Assembly (NCBI GenBank): GCA_026393795.1 | Contig: JAPKZL010000222.1 | Location: 1-34,490 of the forward strand | Source: Candidatus Aminicenantes bacterium | Lineage (GTDB): Bacteria; Acidobacteriota; Aminicenantia; UBA2199 | Reading direction: 5' to 3' | DNA length: 34,490 bases | Shown here: piece by piece, positions 22,114 through 29,785 of the stretch | Layout: each line of letters starts with the position of its first letter | Position numbering within the stretch: position 1 is the first letter of the stretch | Program-made: the position numbers and the translations under genes | Notes under the pieces: model-generated | What the model was told of the DNA's origin: nothing | The model's database searches: none | The model's input: only the letters and a program-made list of their open reading frames with translations

Positions 22114-23124
22114 GTGATCAAGGCCGAACTTTTTGAGAAAGGAAGTCAGAACCAGGTCACCTGCCGGCTGTGCGCCCATCAATGCCGTTTGCCCGAAGGG
22201 GGGTCCGGTATCTGCCGGGTCAGAAAAAACATTGCCGGCACACTTTATTCGCTGAATTCCGACCGAGTGATCGCCATGCATATGGACCCGATTGAAAAAA
22301 AGCCCCTGTATCATTTTCTGCCCGGCTCAAGCTCTTTCTCCATCGCCGCCATGGGCTGCAATTTTTCCTGCCGCTTCTGCCAGAATCATTCCATATCCAT
22401 GGTCCAAGATGAACCGGGCATTTCGGGGGAGAATGTCTCGCCGGAGGAACTGGTGCAAAACGCCCTGGATAACCGCGCCCGCTCGATCTCATATACCTAC
22501 ACCGAACCCACCGTTTTTTTTGAGTTGATGCTTCAGACCGCCCGCCTGGCGCACCAGGCGGGATTGAAAAATGTCATGGTCAGCAACGGTTACCTGAGCG
22601 GCCAGGCGTTGGCCATGCTGGTCCCATACCTGGACGCGGCCAACATCGATTTGAAAGCCTTCAATGACGATTTTTACAAGCACTATTGCTCCGCCCGCCT
22701 GAAACCGGTCATGGAGACGATTGCCGCGCTGAAAGCCAGCGGGGTCTGGCTTGAAATTACCACGTTGCTGATCCCGGGATTGAACGATGATCGCGAAGAG
22801 ATCAAGCGCCTGATCTTGTTTTTACTGGGAATCGACGACCGCATGCCTTGGCATGTGTCGCGGTTTTTCCCGCAGTACCGCCTGCGGAACATCCCGCCCA
22901 CGGCCGAAGATTCCATATACGGTTTCCTGCGCCTGGGCGCGGAGATGGGCTTGAAATATCTTTATGGCGGCAATCTGAGCGCTGATTCTTGGAACGATAC
23001 CGTTTGCCCGCAATGCCGGACAAAATTGATCCGCCGCCTGGGGTATCAGACCTCCGTGCTGGCTTTGCAAGCGGGACGATGCCGTACCTGTGGCTCGGCC
23101 ATTCCCGGTATCTGGGAAAATTAG
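22114..23124 (+). CDS. amrS: AmrS-type radical SAM enzyme (AmmeMemoRadiSam family)
   Basis: A 336-residue enzyme of the AmmeMemoRadiSam system radical SAM type. The N-terminal Cys cluster (C17, C20, C24, C34 in CRLCAHQCRLPEGGSGICRVR), the SAM cluster C82, C86, C89 (MGCNFSCRFCQNHSIS), and YTEPTVFFE and NVMVSNGYLS are all strongly typical. A C-terminal CPQC and CRTC pair looks like a zinc or rubredoxin-like knuckle. In this family the neighbours are normally Memo and AMMECR1-like proteins; neither is in the window. The GTG at 22114 has GGAG 5 nt upstream. It follows trxB by 55 nt. The chemical role of the family is not something I can state with certainty. Confidence 0.9.
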   Translation: MIKAELFEKGSQNQVTCRLCAHQCRLPEGGSGICRVRKNIAGTLYSLNSDRVIAMHMDPIEKKPLYHFLPGSSSFSIAAMGCNFSCRFCQNHSISMVQDEPGISGENVSPEELVQNALDNRARSISYTYTEPTVFFELMLQTARLAHQAGLKNVMVSNGYLSGQALAMLVPYLDAANIDLKAFNDDFYKHYCSARLKPVMETIAALKASGVWLEITTLLIPGLNDDREEIKRLILFLLGIDDRMPWHVSRFFPQYRLRNIPPTAEDSIYGFLRLGAEMGLKYLYGGNLSADSWNDTVCPQCRTKLIRRLGYQTSVLALQAGRCRTCGSAIPGIWEN

Positions 23125-23142
23125 CTTCGTTCAGCGGCATGG

Positions 23143-23171
23143 TTGACAAAAAAATCGCCAGGGTTTATTTT
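23143..23171 (+). promoter_or_regulatory. Candidate promoter for the unknown membrane protein
   Basis: A perfect TTGACA (23143-23148) is followed after 17 nt by TATTTT (23166-23171), a four of six -10. The leader to the start at 23188 would be only about 10 nt, so the call is moderate. Confidence 0.45.
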
Positions 23172-23187
23172 ACTTTCGGAGCAGACC

Positions 23188-24582
23188 ATGACTGAAAATA
23201 AAAACCATGAAGATAATCCTTTCCCCGAGCCGGAGGAGCCGAAAGAGCGACCGGCTGGAACGGCCTACGATCCCAGCCAGACGAGGTTGCTGACCTCCAT
23301 GCCGGCGGCCGCTGAACGCAAGCCGGAAAGGATCCCGGACGGTGATGCCGCCCACGGCCCGGCCGAAGAACCCGGATCGGTTTACGCCAAGAGGGAACGC
23401 TTCAAGAAGTTGACGCAGACCCAGATTATCTGGATTTCGTTTTCGATCATCCTGGTCTGTTTGATTTTGTTCGTTTTGCTGATCACGCAGGGGCGGCAAA
23501 GGAACAAGGCCCTCAAGCCGGCGACAGGAGAAAACCTTGAAGAAACGGCCGAAACCGGCAACCCTGACGCCGAGCGCATGCTGAAAAACAAGCTCGCCCG
23601 CCAGGCAGACAAACTCAGCCTGATCCTGTCGGACGACGAATTCACCGGCCAGGCACCCATGACCGTCAAGGCGACCGGGCCGGTCGTTTCAGCAACGGCC
23701 GATCCCGAATTGGCCGCCATGGTCGATGCCCTGAAGATCCGTTTGCAGGTCTCCAGTGAAGGCAAAACGGTTGGCCGCGGGACCACCGGCACCACGACCA
23801 GCAAGGGAGAATATCGCGGTTTCAAAATAAGCGTGGAAGAAAAAGCGGACAAGCAAAAAATGCTTTCCGAGGAAACCACCGTGACCACCCCGCAAAAGGG
23901 GTTAATCCGGACTGCTGACCGCGTGCTGCAGTCGGTCAGCGGCAGCGATTTGGCGCAATTTTCCGCTGAATTGCTGAATGCCGGATTGGAGATCATCCGC
24001 TTGCCCGCCCAACCCGGGAGCGGGGTTTGCAAGGTGCAATTCCGCGCTGTCCATGGGTTTGGAAAACCGATCCCCGGGGATCTGCTGATCTCGGGAAGGA
24101 GGGTAGGGAAAATATCGCTGGGCATGCCAACCACCCAGCTGGAAACCATCCTGCTCTCTTCGTACGTTGTCTTGAAGCGGAAAGTGCTTGTCAATGACGT
24201 GTATTACGATGTGTACAAGGTGCTGGATCAAAGCAACGAACCGCTTTTTTTTGTCTATGAGAACCAGGGACGGGTGTGGGGGATCTCCCTGATCAGCGAT
24301 CTTTTTCAGACCGAGAAGGGCATCGGCATCAACAGCACTCTGGGGAGTTTGCGGATCAATTATCCCCAGGTCAAGGTGGGACTCTCCGAAAAAAATACCC
24401 CGTACGTTAAAATGGACGACGTGGAAGGGCTTTTCATCCTGCCCAGCGAAGGGATTGACATTAGAAAGCGTGTTTTCCCGAATAATACCAAGATCATTTT
24501 CTTCTCGGCCGGCCGGGCCGGATGCAAAATAGAAATTTATTTGAAAAGGGTCAGCAATCCCGTAGTCAGAAACGGTACGTAG
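23188..24582 (+). CDS. Unknown single-pass membrane protein
   Basis: A 464-residue protein I do not recognise. Residues 1-75 are polar and Pro/Glu-rich, without clear structure, and should stay in the cytosol. One membrane helix lies at about 79-101 (IIWISFSIILVCLILFVLLI), after a basic KRERFKK stretch. The remaining 360 residues would be outside: a charged linker, a Thr/Gly-rich patch (GRGTTGTTTSKGEYRG) and a more globular end with ISLGMPTTQLETILLSSYV, VYENQGRVWGISLIS and EKGIGINSTLGSLRINYP. These resemble structured repeats often seen in envelope proteins. The ATG at 23188 has GGAG 6 nt upstream; an earlier TTG at 23143 is part of the promoter instead. Its 3' end overlaps the TRAP permease by 46 bp in the opposite sense. 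Confidence 0.75.
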   Translation: MTENKNHEDNPFPEPEEPKERPAGTAYDPSQTRLLTSMPAAAERKPERIPDGDAAHGPAEEPGSVYAKRERFKKLTQTQIIWISFSIILVCLILFVLLITQGRQRNKALKPATGENLEETAETGNPDAERMLKNKLARQADKLSLILSDDEFTGQAPMTVKATGPVVSATADPELAAMVDALKIRLQVSSEGKTVGRGTTGTTTSKGEYRGFKISVEEKADKQKMLSEETTVTTPQKGLIRTADRVLQSVSGSDLAQFSAELLNAGLEIIRLPAQPGSGVCKVQFRAVHGFGKPIPGDLLISGRRVGKISLGMPTTQLETILLSSYVVLKRKVLVNDVYYDVYKVLDQSNEPLFFVYENQGRVWGISLISDLFQTEKGIGINSTLGSLRINYPQVKVGLSEKNTPYVKMDDVEGLFILPSEGIDIRKRVFPNNTKIIFFSAGRAGCKIEIYLKRVSNPVVRNGT

Positions 24583-26408
24583 GTGATCAGCAAGACCGCC
24601 ACCAGTTGGATGATGAGAAAGGGGAAGACATCCTTGACGACTTTGCCCATCGGTTCATTGAAGCGGTAAGAGGCCAGGAAAAGGTTCAAACCGAGGGGCG
24701 GCGTCAGGTAGCCCAGTTCCAAGTTGGCCAGAAAAATGATCCCCAGATGCACGGGATGGATGCCAAAGAGATTGGCCACCGGGATGATCAGCGGGACGAC
24801 CACCAGGATGGCCGAAAAGATATCCATGAAACAGCCCGTGATCAGCAAGCCGATGTTCAACAGCAGCAGGAACACATATTTGGAACTGATGTGGATTTGC
24901 ACCCAGGCGGTCAACTGCATGGGGATCTCGGCATCGACGACATAATAGGAAAGACCCTTGGCCAGGGCCAGGATAGCCAGAACGCCGCCCATAACCGGCA
25001 TGCATTTGAGCAGCACCTGAGGCAGATCTTTTATTTTCAGGTCTTTGTGAATCACGACCTCGATGAACAGGGCATAAATCACCGCGATGGCTCCGCTTTC
25101 CACCAAGGTGGTGATGCCGCCGAAATAACCGTACACAATAATGACCGGCAGGAGCAATTCCCAGAAAGAATCCTTGGTGGCGGTAAAAGCTTCCTTTAAA
25201 ACAAAGTGTTGCCGGGTCACCTTGTTTCTTATAGCGTACCAAATTCCAAATATGATCATGGTCAGCACCATGAGAATTCCCGGGACGATGCCGCCGATAA
25301 ACATATCCTTGATGCTGATTTGCGCCGTTACCCCGTAAATGATGACCGGCAGGCTCGGCGGAAAAAGCAGGCCGATGCTGCCGGTTGCGGTGAGCAGACC
25401 GGTGCTGAATTTCGGGCTGTAGTTCCCCTTGATCAGAACATAGGACAGCAGACCGCCCACCGCCAGGATGGTGACCCCGGATGCGCCGGTGAAAGTGGTG
25501 AAAAAAGTGCAGACCAGGATGGCCATGATGGCCAAGCCGCCGGGGAACCATGAAAAAAAAGCCTTGAAAAGCTTGACCAGCCTTTCGCTCGCCTTGCTTT
25601 CAGACAGGACAAAGCCGGTGAAGGTAAAAAGGGGAATGGCGGCAATGGCATGGCTGGTTAGAAGCGAGTATGCTTCGTTGGCCATGACCTCCAGCGGTTG
25701 GGCCGCTTTGGCGAAGAACAGGAAACCCAGGCCTCCCAGAACGATGAATATCGGTACCCCGAAGACCGCCGAGACGATCAAGACCAAGATCAAAGGGGTG
25801 ACCAGGCGACCCAGGACTTGGTTGTAAATCGGCACCAGGGAATCTAAGAATTCACCGGCGCTTGGAAGCAACACATGGGAAACATTGGCGATTGCCCCCA
25901 ACGCCAGGAGCGTTCCCAGGATCAGCCCCAGCGCGGCGATGATTTTCGCCAAAGGCTTGGGCGGGGTATGGGTGATGAAGCGAACAGCCATGAGCAGGTA
26001 TCCCAGGGGCATGACCATGGTTATCCAGCGCAAGGGGAAAATTGCTACTTTTTCTTCTGGGCCAAAGGCGTTCAGGAGAAATGAAAATGAGATCCAGGCG
26101 AAGGCGGTGCAGAAAGTCGTGTTGATCAAAGCGCTGACCACCTGGATGCGCTTCAGAAGCCCAGCGGGTAATTTCCAATTCAGCGTGAGCGATAGATGTT
26201 TGTTTTCTCTCGCCGTAATGACGGCGCCGATAAAAGCCAGTATCAGAACCAGGTGATGGGTGAACACGGTGGAATTGGCTACGCCGGTGTGAAAAACCGT
26301 GCGGGCGATCACTTCCAAAAAAGGAAAAAGCGCCAGCAGGAAAATAGTAAAAAAAGCCAGTAAATTTTCTAATCCATTGAACAGTTCTACAAACTTCCTA
26401 TTGGACAT
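24537..26408 (-). CDS. TRAP transporter permease, fused DctQ-DctM
   Basis: A 623-residue membrane protein joining both TRAP permease subunits. Residues 1 to about 165 are the small DctQ part (four helices; FFTIFLLALFPFLEVIARTVF, ITARENKHLSL). From about 205 the large DctM part follows with roughly twelve helices and family motifs such as GVPIFIVLGGLGFLFF, SHAIAAIPLFTFTGFVLSES, TATGSIGLLFPPSLPVIIYG and LANLELGYLTPPLGLNLF. It uses a sodium or proton gradient to import a solute delivered by the DctP protein. The start at 26408 overlaps dctP by 11 nt and has AGGAG upstream. The fusion is natural in several TRAP groups. The solute is unknown. Confidence 0.9.
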   Translation of the reverse strand: MSNRKFVELFNGLENLLAFFTIFLLALFPFLEVIARTVFHTGVANSTVFTHHLVLILAFIGAVITARENKHLSLTLNWKLPAGLLKRIQVVSALINTTFCTAFAWISFSFLLNAFGPEEKVAIFPLRWITMVMPLGYLLMAVRFITHTPPKPLAKIIAALGLILGTLLALGAIANVSHVLLPSAGEFLDSLVPIYNQVLGRLVTPLILVLIVSAVFGVPIFIVLGGLGFLFFAKAAQPLEVMANEAYSLLTSHAIAAIPLFTFTGFVLSESKASERLVKLFKAFFSWFPGGLAIMAILVCTFFTTFTGASGVTILAVGGLLSYVLIKGNYSPKFSTGLLTATGSIGLLFPPSLPVIIYGVTAQISIKDMFIGGIVPGILMVLTMIIFGIWYAIRNKVTRQHFVLKEAFTATKDSFWELLLPVIIVYGYFGGITTLVESGAIAVIYALFIEVVIHKDLKIKDLPQVLLKCMPVMGGVLAILALAKGLSYYVVDAEIPMQLTAWVQIHISSKYVFLLLLNIGLLITGCFMDIFSAILVVVPLIIPVANLFGIHPVHLGIIFLANLELGYLTPPLGLNLFLASYRFNEPMGKVVKDVFPFLIIQLVAVLLITYVPFLTTGLLTLFK

Positions 26409-27390
26409 TTTTCTGGCGATACTCCTGCAGCAATTGCCGTACTTTATCGTAGATTTCCCGGCTAAATTTCTTGCCGACCAGTTCGTCCATGCCCTTGTTG
26501 GCGGCATCCTGCCATTGGGGCAGGCTGTCGGCCGGTGCTTCGTGGATGATCAGGCCATTTTTTTTCATGGAGGCCAGTGCGTCCCGTTCCAATGCGTCGG
26601 TTTTTCCCGACAAAGCAGCCTCGACTTTTTTCACCGCGGCCATCATCGGCTGCTTGTAGTTTTCGGGGATCTTATCCCAGATCCTGCTTACGATGACCAA
26701 ACCTCCCACCAACGGCGCTATATTCAGGGAATTCATGTGCGGAGCAAAGGGGAAATACTGCCCGGCGCCGGCCAGCAGCGGTGGCAGATAGAAAGCCTCA
26801 ACCATGCCGCTTTGCAGGGACATCATCAAGTCCTTGAGTTCGGTGGGCACGACGTGGTAGCCCGATTTTTTCCAGGCCTGCTCCATTTCCGGTTCGCCGC
26901 TGCTGACCGACAGTTTTTGCTTTTTCATATCCTGCGGGTAGAGTACGGGACTCTTCGAGAAAAAATTGACCCAGCCGCTCATGGTCCAGATGATGGTCTG
27001 GTATCCCTTTTCTCGGTTTTGTTTTTCAAAGATGGGCACCAGTTGCCCCATGATGTAATTTAGCTCTTTTTCCGAATTGAACAAGAAAGGAGCACTGAGC
27101 ACGAGCGCGTCGGCATTGATGTCCGTGATTCCGATATTGGTCAGCACGGCTCCGCCCAGGGTGCCGAATTTCATCTTGCGGATCATGTCGTCCTCGTCAC
27201 CGGCTATCCCGCCCGGATAGATTTTCAATACCACCTGGCCGTTGGTGATTCGTTCCCATTCGCGGCCGATCTCCTTCAGCGCGTCGTTCCAGGGCGAGCG
27301 GTCCGGGGCGATGCTGCCGATCTTGATGACTTGCGCGCTAGCGAGCAGGGGCAGGAACAGCAAAAGAATGATTATTCTCATCCACTTCAT
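26398..27390 (-). CDS. TRAP transporter solute-binding protein, DctP family
   Basis: A 330-residue periplasmic binding protein. A signal peptide of about 19 residues (ending LLASAQ) leads into VIKIGSIAPDRSPWNDALKEIGREWERITNGQVVLKIYPGG (in segments), the typical DctP start. The family arginine, which in characterised members binds a ligand carboxylate, is not clear here: the region NFFSKSPVLYPQDMKKQKLSV lacks the R-x-x-x-D-x-x-G-x-K-[IL]-R form. This fits TatT-linked TRAP systems, whose ligand may not be a simple carboxylate. AGGAG lies about 8 nt before the ATG, and it is 5 nt downstream of the tatT gene. Confidence 0.88.
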   Translation of the reverse strand: MKWMRIIILLLFLPLLASAQVIKIGSIAPDRSPWNDALKEIGREWERITNGQVVLKIYPGGIAGDEDDMIRKMKFGTLGGAVLTNIGITDINADALVLSAPFLFNSEKELNYIMGQLVPIFEKQNREKGYQTIIWTMSGWVNFFSKSPVLYPQDMKKQKLSVSSGEPEMEQAWKKSGYHVVPTELKDLMMSLQSGMVEAFYLPPLLAGAGQYFPFAPHMNSLNIAPLVGGLVIVSRIWDKIPENYKQPMMAAVKKVEAALSGKTDALERDALASMKKNGLIIHEAPADSLPQWQDAANKGMDELVGKKFSREIYDKVRQLLQEYRQKNVQ

Positions 27391-27395
27391 AATTC

Positions 27396-28352
27396 TTACT
27401 CCTTGTTTCCGCTATTGGCGGGTTCCGCATCCAGGAAAAAATCGTCGGCGTGTTCGCTGAGCCAAAGCGCCTTGCGCTGATTCAGAATATTCACCAGCCG
27501 GTTTTCCGGATCGTTGTCCGGGTCGATGGCCAGCGCCTGCTTGAGCAACGAACGGAATTCCTCGAGGTTCTGTTCCTTGACCGCGACGGTGGTCGCCAGC
27601 GAGATGTAGGGAGTCGCAGACTTGCCGGCAGAGATGGCGATCGCCTTTTCAAAATGTTCGCGCGCCTTCTGCAGGCTCCCGCCCATGTAATCGGGCAGCG
27701 ATCCGTAATAGAGGATGTAGAATTCGTGGATGGCGCCTCCGGAATAATCGGCTTCCAGCTCGAGGACCCGGTTCATCAAGGCGGCCGCGGCCGGCAGGGT
27801 CATCCCCAGGTCCATGTCGAAGGGGTCGATGGCGTAGGCGCCGAGCCAGCCGGCCCCGGCCCAATAGAGCAACGGGACGTCTTTTTTATCCGTGGCGGCC
27901 AAAGTCTGGGCATATAGTTTTTTCTGCAAATTTTGTTTGAAGCCGGGGTACTTGTGCTCAAGCGCGGAAAGGATGATGTCGCGGCCGCGCAAATACAGTT
28001 TTTTTGCGCGCTGGTAATTGAATTCCTGCAATTTGAATTCGCTGGCCGGAAGCATGAGCGCCGGGGACTGCAGAAAGGCGTTGGCGTACATGATGTAAAG
28101 ACTCCCCGTTTTCAGCTTGAGTCCCAGGTGGCCGGGATTGGCGACCATCAGCGATTCGTACATCTTGATGGCGAAAGGCAGGGCGTCACCCACCAGCTCG
28201 GGGTCGTCGTCGCCGCTGAACACCGTGCTGGAAGACGGCCCGGTCAGGGCGTTGGCGACCTGATTCATGGCGAATTTTTTTATGGAGCAGGCCGGGGAAA
28301 AAAGCAATCCGGGTAGCAGAAGCAGGGCAATCGAAAAAAATGGGTTTTTCAT
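27396..28352 (-). CDS. TRAP-associated lipoprotein, TatT family
   Basis: A 318-residue lipoprotein with lipobox FSPAC (Cys22), followed by helical repeats of TPR type (MYESLMVANPGHLGLKLKTG, and AREHFEKAIAISAGKSATPY further on, then EEFRSLLKQALAIDPDNDPENR). It matches the TatT family, known from Treponema pallidum, where it forms a trimer that contacts the TRAP binding protein and has been linked to hydrophobic ligands. The operon order here, tatT-dctP-dctQM, mirrors that arrangement. It starts at 28352, has a nearly consensus promoter upstream, and is divergent from nadA. Confidence 0.88.
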   Translation of the reverse strand: MKNPFFSIALLLLPGLLFSPACSIKKFAMNQVANALTGPSSSTVFSGDDDPELVGDALPFAIKMYESLMVANPGHLGLKLKTGSLYIMYANAFLQSPALMLPASEFKLQEFNYQRAKKLYLRGRDIILSALEHKYPGFKQNLQKKLYAQTLAATDKKDVPLLYWAGAGWLGAYAIDPFDMDLGMTLPAAAALMNRVLELEADYSGGAIHEFYILYYGSLPDYMGGSLQKAREHFEKAIAISAGKSATPYISLATTVAVKEQNLEEFRSLLKQALAIDPDNDPENRLVNILNQRKALWLSEHADDFFLDAEPANSGNKE

Positions 28353-28372
28353 TCGCTCTTTCTCCCGGAGCT

Positions 28373-28401
28373 ATTATACACCATTTTCGGCCGTCTGTAA
28401 G
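28373..28401 (-). promoter_or_regulatory. Promoter of the tatT-dctP-dctQM operon
   Basis: On the minus strand CTTACA (28401-28396) and a perfect TATAAT (28378-28373) are 17 nt apart. The start would fall near 28366, about 14 nt from the tatT start codon, with GGGAGAAAG as a possible ribosome site. Confidence 0.65.
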
Positions 28402-28475
28402 GCTATGGCAACGAAAAAAAATGAAATGGCCGGCAACAATGACAGCCTGGAATCTTTTTGGTTAATTTTTAACAT

Positions 28476-28504
28476 TTGACTGATTGAAAAAAAAGGCATA
28501 CAAT
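28476..28504 (+). promoter_or_regulatory. Promoter of nadA
   Basis: TTGACT (28476-28481) and TACAAT (28499-28504) are 17 nt apart, five of six matches each. The start near 28511 leaves a leader of only about 10 nt before the nadA ATG, with no good Shine-Dalgarno, so the mRNA may be almost leaderless. Confidence 0.7.
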
Positions 28505-28520
28505 AAACTCGGATAAATGC

Positions 28521-29453
28521 ATGCCGGGAAAAAACAATTTGGCTCGGGAAATTGCCAGGCTGAAAAAGCAGAAAAATGCCGTCATCCTGGCCCACAACTA
28601 CCAGGTCGAGGCGGTGCAGCTCAGCGCCGATTTTCTGGGCGATTCCCTTGAATTGAGCAGGAAAGCGGCCGAATTGACCCAAGCGATCATCGTCTTCGCC
28701 GGGGTGAAATTCATGGCCGAAACGGCGAAGATCCTTTCGCCGGGGAAAAAAGTTTTGCTGCCGCGCCTGGACGCCGGCTGTCCCATGGCCGACATGATCA
28801 CCCTGGATGACCTGCGCGAAATGAAGCGGCAGCACCCGCAGGCACCGGTTGTGACCTACGTGAACTCGTCGGTCGAGATCAAGGCCGAGAGCGATGTCTG
28901 CTGCACGTCGGCCAACGCGGTCCAGGTTGTGGCCGACATCCCGGCCCGGGAAATCATCTTCATTCCCGACGAAAACCTGGGGAGCTATGTACAAAAAATG
29001 GTTCCCGATAAAAAATTGTTTTTGTTTGAGGGTTTTTGCTATGTTCATTGGCGCATAAGCGCGGACGAGATCGTCGCTATGCGCAACCGCTATCCCCTGG
29101 CGACAGTGATCGTTCATCCGGAAGTGTGCCCGGAAGTGACGGCCCTGGCCGATGAAGTCCTGTCGACCAGCGGCATGCTGAAATACGTTTCGCGTTCGCC
29201 GCAAAAGGAATTCATCGTGGCCACCGAACAGGGTCTGCTGGAGAGGATGAAGCGGGAAAATCCCGGCAAGATTTTTTACCCGCCCGGGACAACCAAAATC
29301 TGCAGCAACATGAAGCGCACCACGCTGGCCGACGTCTATGCTGCCTTGAACGAAGAAAAGTATGAAATAACCGTTGACCCGCTTATCGCCGAAAAAGCCC
29401 GGCACGCGTTGCGGGAAATGTTAGAACCTAATAAAAAATTCTCTTTACAATAA
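28521..29453 (+). CDS. nadA: Quinolinate synthase
   Basis: A 310-residue 4Fe-4S enzyme that condenses iminoaspartate with dihydroxyacetone phosphate to quinolinate in NAD synthesis. The three cluster cysteines are C87 (AGCPMAD), C203 (HPEVCPEV) and C261 (KICSNMK). Other motifs are VILAHNYQVEAVQ, VTYVNSSVEIKAESDVCCTSANA (in two parts), and FIPDENLG. Length is that of the standard short form. Its usual partners NadB and NadC are absent from the window. The ATG at 28521 gives the family's normal N-terminus. Confidence 0.96.
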   Translation: MPGKNNLAREIARLKKQKNAVILAHNYQVEAVQLSADFLGDSLELSRKAAELTQAIIVFAGVKFMAETAKILSPGKKVLLPRLDAGCPMADMITLDDLREMKRQHPQAPVVTYVNSSVEIKAESDVCCTSANAVQVVADIPAREIIFIPDENLGSYVQKMVPDKKLFLFEGFCYVHWRISADEIVAMRNRYPLATVIVHPEVCPEVTALADEVLSTSGMLKYVSRSPQKEFIVATEQGLLERMKRENPGKIFYPPGTTKICSNMKRTTLADVYAALNEEKYEITVDPLIAEKARHALREMLEPNKKFSLQ

Positions 29454-29542
29454 GTATGGATAATTTTTTATTTGTGGTTCTTATCCCCCCATGCCGGGGA
29501 CTTTGCAGTTTTGCTGGACTAAAATTCGCCTAGGAGAATGAA

Positions 29543-29776
29543 ATGGAATTGAAAGAAAAAGTGACCGCCGTGATTGAAGCGGTTCGTCCCGCCCTGCAGG
29601 GAGACGGCGGCGACATTGAGTTGGTTGACGTGCTCGCCGAGGAGAAAGCCGTCCTGGTCCGTCTCAAGGGGGCATGCTTCGGTTGTCCGATGAGCACCTT
29701 CACCATCAAGGGCTACGTCGAGCAGGTCATGAAGGAACAGGTTCCTGAAATCAGCGAAGTCCGCCTGGTCAAATAA
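29543..29776 (+). CDS. NifU C-terminal domain protein (Fe-S scaffold)
   Basis: A 77-residue protein equal to the NifU C-terminal (Nfu) domain alone. The cluster-binding pair is C45 and C48 in GACFGCPMST, and VRPALQGDGGDIELVDV is the typical first half. Such proteins carry or deliver 4Fe-4S clusters to apo-enzymes; neighbouring nadA is a possible client, as inference. AGGAG lies 6 nt before the ATG. The next gene begins 9 nt after the stop. Confidence 0.93.
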   Translation: MELKEKVTAVIEAVRPALQGDGGDIELVDVLAEEKAVLVRLKGACFGCPMSTFTIKGYVEQVMKEQVPEISEVRLVK

Positions 29777-29785
29777 GGGTTGAAG

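Noticed and set aside
24522-25199. Plus-strand open frame inside the TRAP permease
   Set aside because: Gln/His/Asp-rich low-complexity translation typical of the reverse strand of a membrane protein gene; no homology recognised.
29484-29500. TCCCC/GGGGA hairpin after nadA as a terminator
   Set aside because: Only 5 bp and not followed by a U-tract.
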